64,000 nucleotides of DNA, from assembly GCF_026343945.1 (NCBI RefSeq), contig NZ_JAPKNJ010000001.1, positions 1,240,001 to 1,304,000 on the forward strand, read 5' to 3'. Under the pieces are notes generated by a model. It saw nothing but the letters and a program-made list of their open reading frames with translations, had not been told where the DNA came from and ran no database searches. Below, in pieces: positions 1-7,240 of this stretch (the first letter of the stretch is position 1; the number at the start of each line of letters is the position of its first letter). The stretch is from Kaistia algarum (GTDB taxonomy: Bacteria; Pseudomonadota; Alphaproteobacteria; Rhizobiales; Kaistiaceae). The translations under genes and the position numbers were made by a program.

Positions 1-1
1 C

Positions 2-616
2 ATCTCGGGCGCGCTGCAGGCCGGCTCGCGGCTGCGCTTCATCGAGCTTCAGGCGCGCTACGGCATCGGGACCAGCCCGCTGCGCGAGGCGCTCTCGCGG
101 CTCGCCGCCGACCGGCTGGTGTTGCAGGAGATCAATCGGGGCTTTCGCGTCCCGCCGATCTCGCTGGCGGATTTCGAGGACATTGCCAGGCTGCGGATCG
201 AACTGGAAAGCCAGGCCATCGAGGCGGCGGTGCGCGCCGGAGACGAGGCCTGGGAGGAGGGAATCGTCCTCGCCCATCATCGCCTGCGCCGGCTCGGGCG
301 CCAGGAAGCCGCGCCAGAAGAGGACGCCGTGCCGGAGGAATGGGAGCTTCGCCACCGCGCCTTCCACAATGCGCTGATCGCCGCCTGCGGCTCGCCCTGG
401 ACGCTGCATTTCTGCGCCGTGCTGCATGACCAGTTCGACCGATACCGCCGCCTCGCCGGCCGCGATCCGGTCGCGCAGGTTCATCTCGCCCAGCAGCATG
501 AGGAGCTGCTCGACGCGGCGATCGTCCGCGATGCAGCCCGCGCTGGCCGGGTTCTAGCCGATCATATCGACGGGACGCGGCGGGCCGTCGTCGAGCGGTT
601 GAAGCGGATTGAATAG
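2..616 (+). CDS. GntR-family transcriptional regulator with FCD ligand domain (5' truncated by window)
   Basis: The reading frame is open from the first bases of the window, so the true start lies to the left. The visible N-terminus carries the end of a GntR winged helix-turn-helix (GTSPLREALSRLAADRLV followed by a wing with NRGF), and the remainder is a helical FCD domain containing the typical RHRAFHNALIAACGS stretch. FCD regulators sense small organic acids or sugars and usually repress adjacent catabolic genes. The catabolic cluster beginning at 837 follows on the same strand, so it is the likely target. The exact ligand cannot be read from sequence. Confidence 0.9.
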   Translation: MSGALQAGSRLRFIELQARYGIGTSPLREALSRLAADRLVLQEINRGFRVPPISLADFEDIARLRIELESQAIEAAVRAGDEAWEEGIVLAHHRLRRLGRQEAAPEEDAVPEEWELRHRAFHNALIAACGSPWTLHFCAVLHDQFDRYRRLAGRDPVAQVHLAQQHEELLDAAIVRDAARAGRVLADHIDGTRRAVVERLKRIE

Positions 617-620
617 CCCC

Positions 621-702
621 TCTGAATTGTCGTCAATTTTGATGATTGTCGAATATTTGGAATCATGTTGACGATTTGCGCAAATTGACGGTTTTTTGCG
701 CA
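621..702. promoter_or_regulatory. AT-rich control region with direct repeats upstream of the pcp-like cluster
   Basis: This AT-rich stretch stands out from the GC-rich surroundings and lies between the GntR gene and the cluster at 837. It holds two copies of ATTGTCG (626-632 and 645-651) and two related direct repeats, TTGACGATTTGCGCA (668-682) and TTGACGGTTTTTTGCGCA (685-702). Such paired repeats are typical operator or promoter material, and the adjacent GntR regulator is the obvious candidate binder. The site does not match the usual FCD consensus TNGTNNNACNA, so this assignment is inference. Confidence 0.35.
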
Positions 703-836
703 TCGTTCTAGGCCGAACCGCTGTACTCTCCTCGTACTGCGCGCTGGCATGGCTCTTGCCAATTGTCCGTGCAAAAGGGAGCGAGAGAGATGGCAAGGCG
801 GGCGATCGGGACCGGGGACGAACGGAGACCGCTGCC

Positions 837-1562
837 ATGAGCGGCCCCATCGGCCTCGTCACCGGTTCAAAGCCCTTTGCCGGCCTGCCGACCAATCCGG
901 CCGAGATCGTGCTGCCCTTCATCGACGGCATGGTCGTGGACGGCATCACTATCGTGGCGAAGGCGACGCCGGTGAGCCGCAACGGCTTGCCCTCGCATCT
1001 GCCGGCGCTGGTCGAGCAATATCGGCCGGCCTTCGTGCTGGCGCTGGGCCTGGCGCTTGGCGCGCCGACGGTCCGGGCCGAGACGATCGCGGTCAATGCC
1101 TGCCATTTCGCCGTCCCTGACAATGAGGGCGTGCGGCCGCTCGGCGGCGAGCCGATCCACGCCGACGGGCCGGCGGCGCGCATCGCCACCTGGGATGCGG
1201 AGGCGATCGTCGAGGCGATCCTTGCCGAGGACATTCCGGCGAAGACTTCATTTCATGCCGGCACGCATCTCTGCAATCTGACGCTCTACACCTATCTCGG
1301 CGCGCTGGACGCGATCGGTCTCAAGGGCCCCTGCGGCTTCCTTCACCTGCCCTATTTGCCCGAGCAGGTGGTGTGGATGATGCGCCATCGCGGCAAGGAG
1401 CCGGGCAGCGCCCATAGCGGCACGCTCGAACTTCCCTCCATGGGCCTTGAGACGCAGATCCGCGCCGTCAAGGCGACGCTGCATGCCCTGACGCGGCAGG
1501 CTCATGCCGCCGGCACCGCCAATCCTTCACCACCTCTCAAGACGGAGGAAGCCCTTCCATGA
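837..1562 (+). CDS. pcp: Pyroglutamyl-peptidase I-like cysteine peptidase (family C15)
   Basis: The 241-residue product resembles pyrrolidone-carboxylate peptidase, which removes N-terminal pyroglutamate from peptides. The glycine-rich N-terminal TGSKPFAG segment with a downstream NP, the AGTHLCN motif with the nucleophile Cys146, and FLHLPYLPEQ with His170 are visible. Glu82 aligns with the third catalytic residue, and the spacing matches the Glu81/Cys144/His168 triad known in Bacillus enzymes. The ATG at 837 was chosen because the protein then begins directly at the family's conserved strand. The stop overlaps the next start as ATGA, implying translational coupling to the oxygenase gene. 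With these neighbours it may act on a small cyclic amide rather than on peptides, which is inference. Confidence 0.82.
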   Translation: MSGPIGLVTGSKPFAGLPTNPAEIVLPFIDGMVVDGITIVAKATPVSRNGLPSHLPALVEQYRPAFVLALGLALGAPTVRAETIAVNACHFAVPDNEGVRPLGGEPIHADGPAARIATWDAEAIVEAILAEDIPAKTSFHAGTHLCNLTLYTYLGALDAIGLKGPCGFLHLPYLPEQVVWMMRHRGKEPGSAHSGTLELPSMGLETQIRAVKATLHALTRQAHAAGTANPSPPLKTEEALP

Positions 1563-2584
1563 CCCTCGCCGAACTGCCCAAGGCCTATGAAAAGGCCAAG
1601 ACCGTCGACGTTGCCGACATTCCGGTCATTGATTTCGCCCCCTATCTCCACGGCACGGAGGCCGAGAAGGCCGCCGTGGCCGCGAAGATCGGCAAGGCCT
1701 GCGAGGAGGTTGGCTTCTTCTATCTCGCGGGTCACGGTGTGCCGCAGGAGCTGATCGACGCCACTTTCGGCGTCTCCAAGGACTTCTACGCCCAGCCCTT
1801 CGACGGGCGCATGAAATCGGCCGCGACGCTGGAGCATTGGCGCGGCTATGTGCCGTCCAAGCTTGAGGCCGAGGGCGGCACGGTCGGCGGCGCGATCGAG
1901 ACCTATCGCTTCATGCTCGACCTGGCCAAGGACGATCCCGATGTCCTCGCCGGCAAGCCGCTGCATTTGCCAAACCGCTGGCCGGAGGGCGTGACGGACT
2001 TCAAGCCGACGGTGGAGGCCTATTTCGACGCGGTGATGAACCTCTCGAAGCAGCTCCGTGGCGCCTTCGCCCTCGCGCTCGATCTGCCGGAGGATTATTT
2101 CGAGCCCTATTACCGGAAGCCGGTCGTGCAGCTATCGCTGCTGCACTACCGTCCGCCGGTGTCGCTCGACGAGAAGGATATCGAGATCGGCGCCGGCGAG
2201 CATCGCGATACCGGCGCCTTCACGCTGCTGATGCAGGACGAGACGGGCGGCCTCGAAGTCGAGCGCAAGGACGGCGAATGGATCGGCGCGCCGCCGGTCA
2301 AGGGCACCTATGTCATCAATATCGGCAATGTCATGATGAAATGGACCAATGGCCGCTTCGTCTCGACGCCGCACCGGGTCGTGAACCGCGCCCTGAAGCC
2401 GCGCTATTCGATCCCGTTTTTCGCCAATCCGGATTATGACGTGACGATCGCGCCGATCGCCGAGATCCTGAAGGAAGGCGAAACGCCGCAATATGAGGCG
2501 TTCGAGAACGGCCCCTATATGCGCGACTTCTACGAGATGGGCATGGCGTATTTGAGGAAGCCGGGAGCCAAATCCGGGTATTGA
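1559..2584 (+). CDS. 2-oxoglutarate/Fe(II)-dependent oxygenase, isopenicillin N synthase-like
   Basis: The 341-residue protein has the two-part architecture of the isopenicillin N synthase-like family: an N-terminal DIOX_N segment (IPVIDFAPYL, EVGFFYLAGHGV) and a C-terminal 2OG-Fe(II) domain. Iron ligands are His215 and Asp217 in GEHRDTGAFTLL and His272 in STPHRVVNR. Arg282 and Ser284 of RYSIPFF should bind 2-oxoglutarate. Such enzymes hydroxylate, desaturate or ring-close small molecules. It is coupled by ATGA overlap to the pyroglutamyl-peptidase gene and followed by a dehydrogenase that could oxidise a hydroxylated product. Substrate is unknown. Confidence 0.88.
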   Translation: MTLAELPKAYEKAKTVDVADIPVIDFAPYLHGTEAEKAAVAAKIGKACEEVGFFYLAGHGVPQELIDATFGVSKDFYAQPFDGRMKSAATLEHWRGYVPSKLEAEGGTVGGAIETYRFMLDLAKDDPDVLAGKPLHLPNRWPEGVTDFKPTVEAYFDAVMNLSKQLRGAFALALDLPEDYFEPYYRKPVVQLSLLHYRPPVSLDEKDIEIGAGEHRDTGAFTLLMQDETGGLEVERKDGEWIGAPPVKGTYVINIGNVMMKWTNGRFVSTPHRVVNRALKPRYSIPFFANPDYDVTIAPIAEILKEGETPQYEAFENGPYMRDFYEMGMAYLRKPGAKSGY

Positions 2585-2662
2585 GGGGTGCCGGATTTTC
2601 ATCTCTTCCGAAAGGGAGGTGAAGACGGCACCGCCACTAACCTCCCCATCCAAGGAGCCAGA

Positions 2663-3457
2663 ATGGATCTGAAACTCGGCGGCAAGGTCGCCCTGGTCAC
2701 CGGCCCCGCCAAGGGCATGGGCGCCGCTGTCAGCAAGGCCTTCGCGTCCGAAGGCTGCCGCCTGGTGCTGCTCGGCCGCGATCTCGTTGCGATCGAGCCC
2801 GTCGCGGCGAATATCCGCGCGGCTGGGGGCGAGGTGCTGGTTACGGCCTGCGACGTTACCAGCGAGAGCGCCTGCGAAGCCGCGGTCGAAGCCGCGCGCC
2901 AGCGCTTCGGCGGCGCGATCGATATTCTGGTCAACGTCGCCGGCGGCACCGGTCCGATCGGCAAGACCGGCGCGCAGACATCGGGCGACGAGTTCCGCGA
3001 CATTGTCGACGTCAACATGACGGGCTGCTTCAACATGATCCGCGCCGTGGCGCCGGTCATGATGGCGCAGAATTCCGGCAAGATCGTCAATGTCGGCGGC
3101 ACCTTCGGCATGCGCGGACGAGCGGGCCGCGTCGCCTATTCCGCCTCGAAATGGGGTCTGCGCGGCCTCACCAAGAGCTTCGCGCTCGAACTGGGCGCCT
3201 CCAACATCAACGTCAACTGCGTCGCGCCGGGCATGGTCGACGGGCCGCGCTTTCGCGACAAGGTCTGCCGCGACATGGCAGAGAAGCTCGGCATCAGCGA
3301 GGCCGAGGCCGCTCGCCGCCACGCCGAGGACTATGCGCTGAAGCGCATCTCCACCGACGCCGACGTGGCGAATGCCTGCCTCTTCCTCGCCAGCGATGCC
3401 TCGCGCCAGATTACTGGCGTCGACCTCCCCGTCGATGGCGGCTGGGCGGCGCTCTAG
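2663..3457 (+). CDS. Short-chain dehydrogenase/reductase (SDR)
   Basis: This is a 264-residue classical SDR with the NAD(P)-binding TGPAKGMG motif (13-20), DVNMTG around Asn118 and the YSASK motif giving Tyr159 and Lys163. The usual catalytic serine, 13 residues before the tyrosine, is Gly146 with Thr147 next to it (NVGGTFG), so the active site is not fully canonical. The NNAG motif is also altered to NVAGG. ATG 2663 is preferred over an upstream frame extension because AAGGAG lies at a proper distance. It probably oxidises or reduces the product of the upstream oxygenase, which is inferred from position only. Confidence 0.87.
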   Translation: MDLKLGGKVALVTGPAKGMGAAVSKAFASEGCRLVLLGRDLVAIEPVAANIRAAGGEVLVTACDVTSESACEAAVEAARQRFGGAIDILVNVAGGTGPIGKTGAQTSGDEFRDIVDVNMTGCFNMIRAVAPVMMAQNSGKIVNVGGTFGMRGRAGRVAYSASKWGLRGLTKSFALELGASNINVNCVAPGMVDGPRFRDKVCRDMAEKLGISEAEAARRHAEDYALKRISTDADVANACLFLASDASRQITGVDLPVDGGWAAL

Positions 3458-3463
3458 GACGCC

Positions 3464-4927
3464 CTACCGCAGCCCGGCGCCGAAATGGCAGCCGCAGCCA
3501 TAGAACCGGCGCACGGCTCGTTTCGTCGCGGCGGTGACTTCGTCGTCGGGCGGGGCGGCGTTCCAGTTCGCCTTCGCCTCTGCGATCAGTTCCGCTTCCA
3601 GCGACACCTTGTCGACGCTGACGCAGCGTCCATTTTCGACGACGAGGCGGCCCGCCACGATAAGCCGGCTGATGTGCTTGCGCGTCGCGCGGGTCAAAAG
3701 CACGTTGGTCGGGTCGGCCTTTGCCGAAAGCAGGTCGGGCGCCATGCCGGCATAGTCTAGGATCAGGATATCAGCGGGCGCGCCGACCTCCAGCCTGCCT
3801 CCGCCATCCTCGCCGATCACCGCCCGTCGGCCGTCGATCGTCGCCGCCTGGAACAGGCGCTCGGCCGTCACCACGTCGTCGAGGCCCCAGCCGCGATGGT
3901 TCACATAAAGCAGCCGCATCTCGCGCAGCATGTCATCGTCATCATCCATGGACTGCGCGTCCAGCCCGGCGCCGAAACGCAGGCCCGTCTTCACGAAGGC
4001 TTCAACGGGCGCGATGCCCGAACGCAGGCGCAGATTCGACGAGGTGTTGACCGATACGATGACGCCGCGCTCGGCCAGCAGCACACTCTCTGCCTCCGTC
4101 AGATAGACGCCATGCGCCAGCGACAGGCGCGGCGACAGCAGGCCGATCTCGTCGAGGCGGCGGACGATGCCGTCCGGATAGGTGTGATCGGCCCATTCTC
4201 GCTGGTAGCGGGTTTCCAGGAAATGCATATGGATGCGGCGACCGTTCAGCGCCGAGGCTTCGGCGATCGCGGCAAGCGAGGCGTCGGAAACCCACTGCGC
4301 GCCGACGGGACAGTATTGCAGCGAAAATTTTTCATGCTCGAAGGCGGCCATCTCGTCGACCTGCCGCAGAAATGCGGCAACGTCCTTCGCCGAGCCAAAT
4401 CTTGATTCAAGGCGCGGGCGCAGCGAAGGCTCGGCGGCGGCGATAAAGGTCTTCTGATCGCCATAGGCGAGCAAATTGCGATCGGTGAAAGGCGCGGCAA
4501 AGGCGACGTGAATGCCGACATCGCGCGCCGCCCGTGACACCGCTTCCGCTTCCTCCAGGATCCGGGTCGGATCCTGCGGCCCATGCGAATGGTTGGTCGC
4601 GCAGACGCCGCCCTCGGCCATGCGCGCAAAGGCAACGACGGCGCGATGATAGGCGTCGAGCTTCGGCTCGCGCGGCAGCGTCGGGATCCATGCTTCCAGT
4701 GCGTCGTCGACCGCGCCGAAGGCGAGTGTCCGGAGGCCGCGGCCATGATCATGCGCGTTGACCGGCGCCGCGATCGCGATCGTGCCATTGCCCGGGCCAT
4801 CCAGCGGTTCGATCGAGGCGACGCGGCCATCGGCGATCCGGATGACAGCCGACCCCATGGCCGGGCCGCGTCCCGGCGTCGCGAGCACAGCGCCTACTTC
4901 GATCGCATCCACCGCCGACCCAGCCAT
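3464..4927 (-). CDS. Amidohydrolase-family metal-dependent hydrolase (cytosine deaminase/AtzB-like fold)
   Basis: The 487-residue protein belongs to the amidohydrolase superfamily. It shows an HxH metal site (His59 and His61 in NAHDHGRG), His235 in HMHFLE, His272 in LAHGVY and Asp323 in GLDAQSMDDDDD, the layout of deaminases and chlorohydrolases with one divalent metal. Such enzymes hydrolyse C-N or deaminate heterocycles. A strong Shine-Dalgarno (AGGAGG) precedes ATG 4927. Its stop is 6 bases from the SDR stop, so the two transcripts converge. It may belong functionally with the preceding cluster. The C-terminal GCGCHFGAG is unusual but unassigned. Confidence 0.85.
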   Translation of the reverse strand: MAGSAVDAIEVGAVLATPGRGPAMGSAVIRIADGRVASIEPLDGPGNGTIAIAAPVNAHDHGRGLRTLAFGAVDDALEAWIPTLPREPKLDAYHRAVVAFARMAEGGVCATNHSHGPQDPTRILEEAEAVSRAARDVGIHVAFAAPFTDRNLLAYGDQKTFIAAAEPSLRPRLESRFGSAKDVAAFLRQVDEMAAFEHEKFSLQYCPVGAQWVSDASLAAIAEASALNGRRIHMHFLETRYQREWADHTYPDGIVRRLDEIGLLSPRLSLAHGVYLTEAESVLLAERGVIVSVNTSSNLRLRSGIAPVEAFVKTGLRFGAGLDAQSMDDDDDMLREMRLLYVNHRGWGLDDVVTAERLFQAATIDGRRAVIGEDGGGRLEVGAPADILILDYAGMAPDLLSAKADPTNVLLTRATRKHISRLIVAGRLVVENGRCVSVDKVSLEAELIAEAKANWNAAPPDDEVTAATKRAVRRFYGCGCHFGAGLR

Positions 4928-5048
4928 GCCGATTTCCTCCTTGTGGAAGTTCGACAGTAGGTCGGATGATCGTCAATGGATCAAGCCGTAGAAAATCGGC
5001 AGTGCCTGCCTGAAAGCTGGGCAGCCTCCCGCGCCTTTCGCATGTGGC

Positions 5049-5927
5049 TTATTCCGGAGCCTCAAGAGTCACGGACATATGGCGCGCCTCGCTGGCACCC
5101 GGGGCGATGTGCATCATGCCGGGCATGTCGCCAATATCGCCGGCAAAACCTTCGGGCGCGGCGTGGCCCTGCCAGGGCTCGATGCATAGATAGGGCGCGC
5201 CCGGCTTCATCCAGAGGCCGAGATAGGGCATGTCGGGGAAATCGGCGCGGAGGCCCGGCTTACCAGGAACGCCGAACCAGAGCGAGCGGCTCTCCAGCCG
5301 ATCGAAGATCATCGCATCGTCGTCGAACAGCGACGGATCGAGCGCCAGACAACGCCCTGCGACCGGGGATGGACGCCCCTTGGCCTCGACGCCGCCCGGT
5401 CCAAGGCGACGGATTTCGGCCGGCTCATCCTTCTCGAACAGGACGATGTGATCGGTCTGCGCGGCCTCCGTGTCCGGCAGCGGCCAGGCGAAGCCGGGAT
5501 GATAGCCGAAGGAAGCCGGCAGGCTGTCGCCGCCCGGATTGCGGATCGTCGCCGTCTGATGCAGCGTCGTGCCCTCCAGCGCGTAGTGCATCACCAGTTC
5601 GAAATCGAACGGGTAGTGCTGGCGCGTCGCCGTGCTCTCGATGAGACGCAGCGCGACGCTGGACGGGGTTTGCTCGACGATCTCGAATTCGCTGTCGCGC
5701 GCGAAGCCGTGCTGACCGATCGGATATTCCTTGTCGCCGACGCGAACCTTACCGCCGGCCGCCTTGCCGACGATCGGAAACAGGACCGGCGCATGACGCG
5801 GCCAGAAGGCAGGATCGGCCTGCCAGAGCCATTCGCGACCGGCGGAATCCTTCAGCGACTGCAACTCGGCGCCGAGCGTGGCGATTTCGGCGGAGAGGGT
5901 GCCGTTGGAAAGGGTGATGGTGGTCAT
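5049..5927 (-). CDS. Aldose 1-epimerase family protein (LacX-like mutarotase)
   Basis: The 292-residue product has the opening LSNGTLSAEIATLGAELQSL and the WLWQADPAFWPRHAPVLFPIVG region typical of LacX-like aldose epimerase homologues, with the galactose-mutarotase beta-sandwich fold. Conserved histidines occur in the middle (FGYHPGFAWPL), consistent with sugar mutarotase chemistry. ATG 5927 was preferred over upstream codons because the family begins at this strand. It lies downstream of fdsD on the same strand, but a large inverted repeat separates them, so co-transcription is doubtful. Confidence 0.85.
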   Translation of the reverse strand: MTTITLSNGTLSAEIATLGAELQSLKDSAGREWLWQADPAFWPRHAPVLFPIVGKAAGGKVRVGDKEYPIGQHGFARDSEFEIVEQTPSSVALRLIESTATRQHYPFDFELVMHYALEGTTLHQTATIRNPGGDSLPASFGYHPGFAWPLPDTEAAQTDHIVLFEKDEPAEIRRLGPGGVEAKGRPSPVAGRCLALDPSLFDDDAMIFDRLESRSLWFGVPGKPGLRADFPDMPYLGLWMKPGAPYLCIEPWQGHAAPEGFAGDIGDMPGMMHIAPGASEARHMSVTLEAPE

Positions 5928-6035
5928 GTCGCCTCGTGCTCCGTCCTCATTGCCACGGCGGCAGCATCCTTTCAGCAACCGGGTCATGCCGCAATGCGGG
6001 AAAGGAATGCGGGTGAAGTCGGACCCCGGCCGGAA

Positions 6036-6152
6036 GGCCCTCACCCCAGCCCTCTCCCAAAGGGAGAGGGAGCGCCAACCACAAACTGCTGTGCCTTGTC
6101 GACAAGCACCAGCGGACCCCTCTCCCTCTGGGAGAGGGTTGGGGTGAGGGCC
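6036..6152. repeat. Inverted-repeat intergenic element (REP/BIME-like)
   Basis: Two arms of 35 bases, 6036-6070 and 6118-6152, are almost exact reverse complements. Each arm itself holds a small hairpin of the form CCCTCTCCC/GGGAGAGGG next to a GGCCCTCACCCC tail. The element fills the space between fdsD and the aldose-epimerase gene. Related palindromic units are common between genes in alphaproteobacteria. It may stabilise or terminate the upstream formate dehydrogenase transcript. Confidence 0.8.
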
Positions 6153-6173
6153 TTCGCCGCGGTGAAGCGAGCC

Positions 6174-6413
6174 TCAGACGGCTGTGGCTCGCTCCGGCCT
6201 CGCTTCCGCAGCCAGCAGCCCCACCGCCTTCGCCGCCACAGGATCGAGCCCTTCGCCGCCTGCCGCGACAAAGGCGACGATCGCGCGGCGCATGCGGGGA
6301 TCCCAGAATTGATGGAGATGCTCGGCGACGGCGGCCGGGGCGGCTTCCTCGCCCTGGGCGGCGAAGAAGATCGCGATCTGGTTGGCCATGTAGACGAGTT
6401 TTTCAGGCGACAT
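6174..6413 (-). CDS. fdsD: Formate dehydrogenase subunit delta
   Basis: The 79-residue protein matches the small FdsD family, with SPEKLVYMANQIAIFF at the N-terminus and HLHQFWDPRMRRAIV in the middle. In Cupriavidus and Rhodobacter, FdsD accompanies the soluble NAD-linked formate dehydrogenase and is needed for full activity or assembly. It is the last gene of the fds operon, and its start overlaps the end of fdhD by 11 bases. It has no catalytic motif of its own. Confidence 0.88.
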   Translation of the reverse strand: MSPEKLVYMANQIAIFFAAQGEEAAPAAVAEHLHQFWDPRMRRAIVAFVAAGGEGLDPVAAKAVGLLAAEARPERATAV

Positions 6414-7236
6414 GACGGCCCTTGTCGGCGCTGGCGGCGGGAAAGACGATCCGCTCGGGATGGGTAAAGACCTCGAAGCCGTCGGCGCGCGCGATCGCGG
6501 CGAGGGTGATGCCGGCGGTCTCGGCGGTGCGGATCGCCAGCGCCGTCGGGGCCGAGACGGCGACGATCAATTCGGCGCCGATGCGCGCCGCCTTCTGCAC
6601 CATCTCGACGGAGACGCGGCTGGTCAAAAGCACCGCGCCGCCGCGAGGATCGAGCGCGGAACGGGCGAGTGCGCCAGCGAGCTTGTCGAGCGCATTGTGG
6701 CGGCCGACATCCTCGCGGAGCCGCCCAACCGGCTCGCCCGGACGCCAGAATGCCGCCGCATGGACAGCATGAGTGCGCTCGTTCATCGCCTGAAGCGCGC
6801 CGATCGAGGCCATCGCCGCCTCGATCTCGGCTGCCGCGAAAATCCCGCCCGTGCCGACCAGCGGCGCGGCGCGGGCAGCTTCCTCGAGGCTTTCGATGCC
6901 GCACAGGCCGCAGCCGACCGGACCGGCCGTGGCTCGGCGGCGCGCGGTAAGGCGACTGGCTCGCGCCTCGGCCAGTTCGATCCGGAGCTCGATGCCAAGC
7001 TCGCTCTCGATCGTCTCGACCGAAAGGATGTCGGCGGCGCTTGCCACGATACCCTCGGTCAGGCTGAAGCCGTAGGCGAAATCCTCCAGATCGGCTGGCG
7101 TCGCCATCATGACGGCTTGCGTCGAGCCGCCAAAAGTCAGCGCCACCGCCGTTTCTTCCGGCACGATTCGCGACGAAGCCGATGCGGTGCCGTCCCGCCA
7201 GCTTGTCGTTGCCGCCTCGCGGAAGGGCGCCGACAC
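6403..7236 (-). CDS. fdhD: Formate dehydrogenase accessory sulfurtransferase FdhD
   Basis: FdhD passes sulfur from a cysteine desulfurase to the molybdenum cofactor of formate dehydrogenase. This 277-residue protein contains the diagnostic CGLCG motif carrying the sulfur-transferring cysteines and the REDVGRHNALDK signature. It sits 4 bases after fdsA and overlaps fdsD, the standard fds operon arrangement, so it should serve the Mo-containing FdsA encoded just upstream. Confidence 0.93.
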   Translation of the reverse strand: MSAPFREAATTSWRDGTASASSRIVPEETAVALTFGGSTQAVMMATPADLEDFAYGFSLTEGIVASAADILSVETIESELGIELRIELAEARASRLTARRRATAGPVGCGLCGIESLEEAARAAPLVGTGGIFAAAEIEAAMASIGALQAMNERTHAVHAAAFWRPGEPVGRLREDVGRHNALDKLAGALARSALDPRGGAVLLTSRVSVEMVQKAARIGAELIVAVSAPTALAIRTAETAGITLAAIARADGFEVFTHPERIVFPAASADKGRHVA

Positions 7237-7240
7237 CGGC

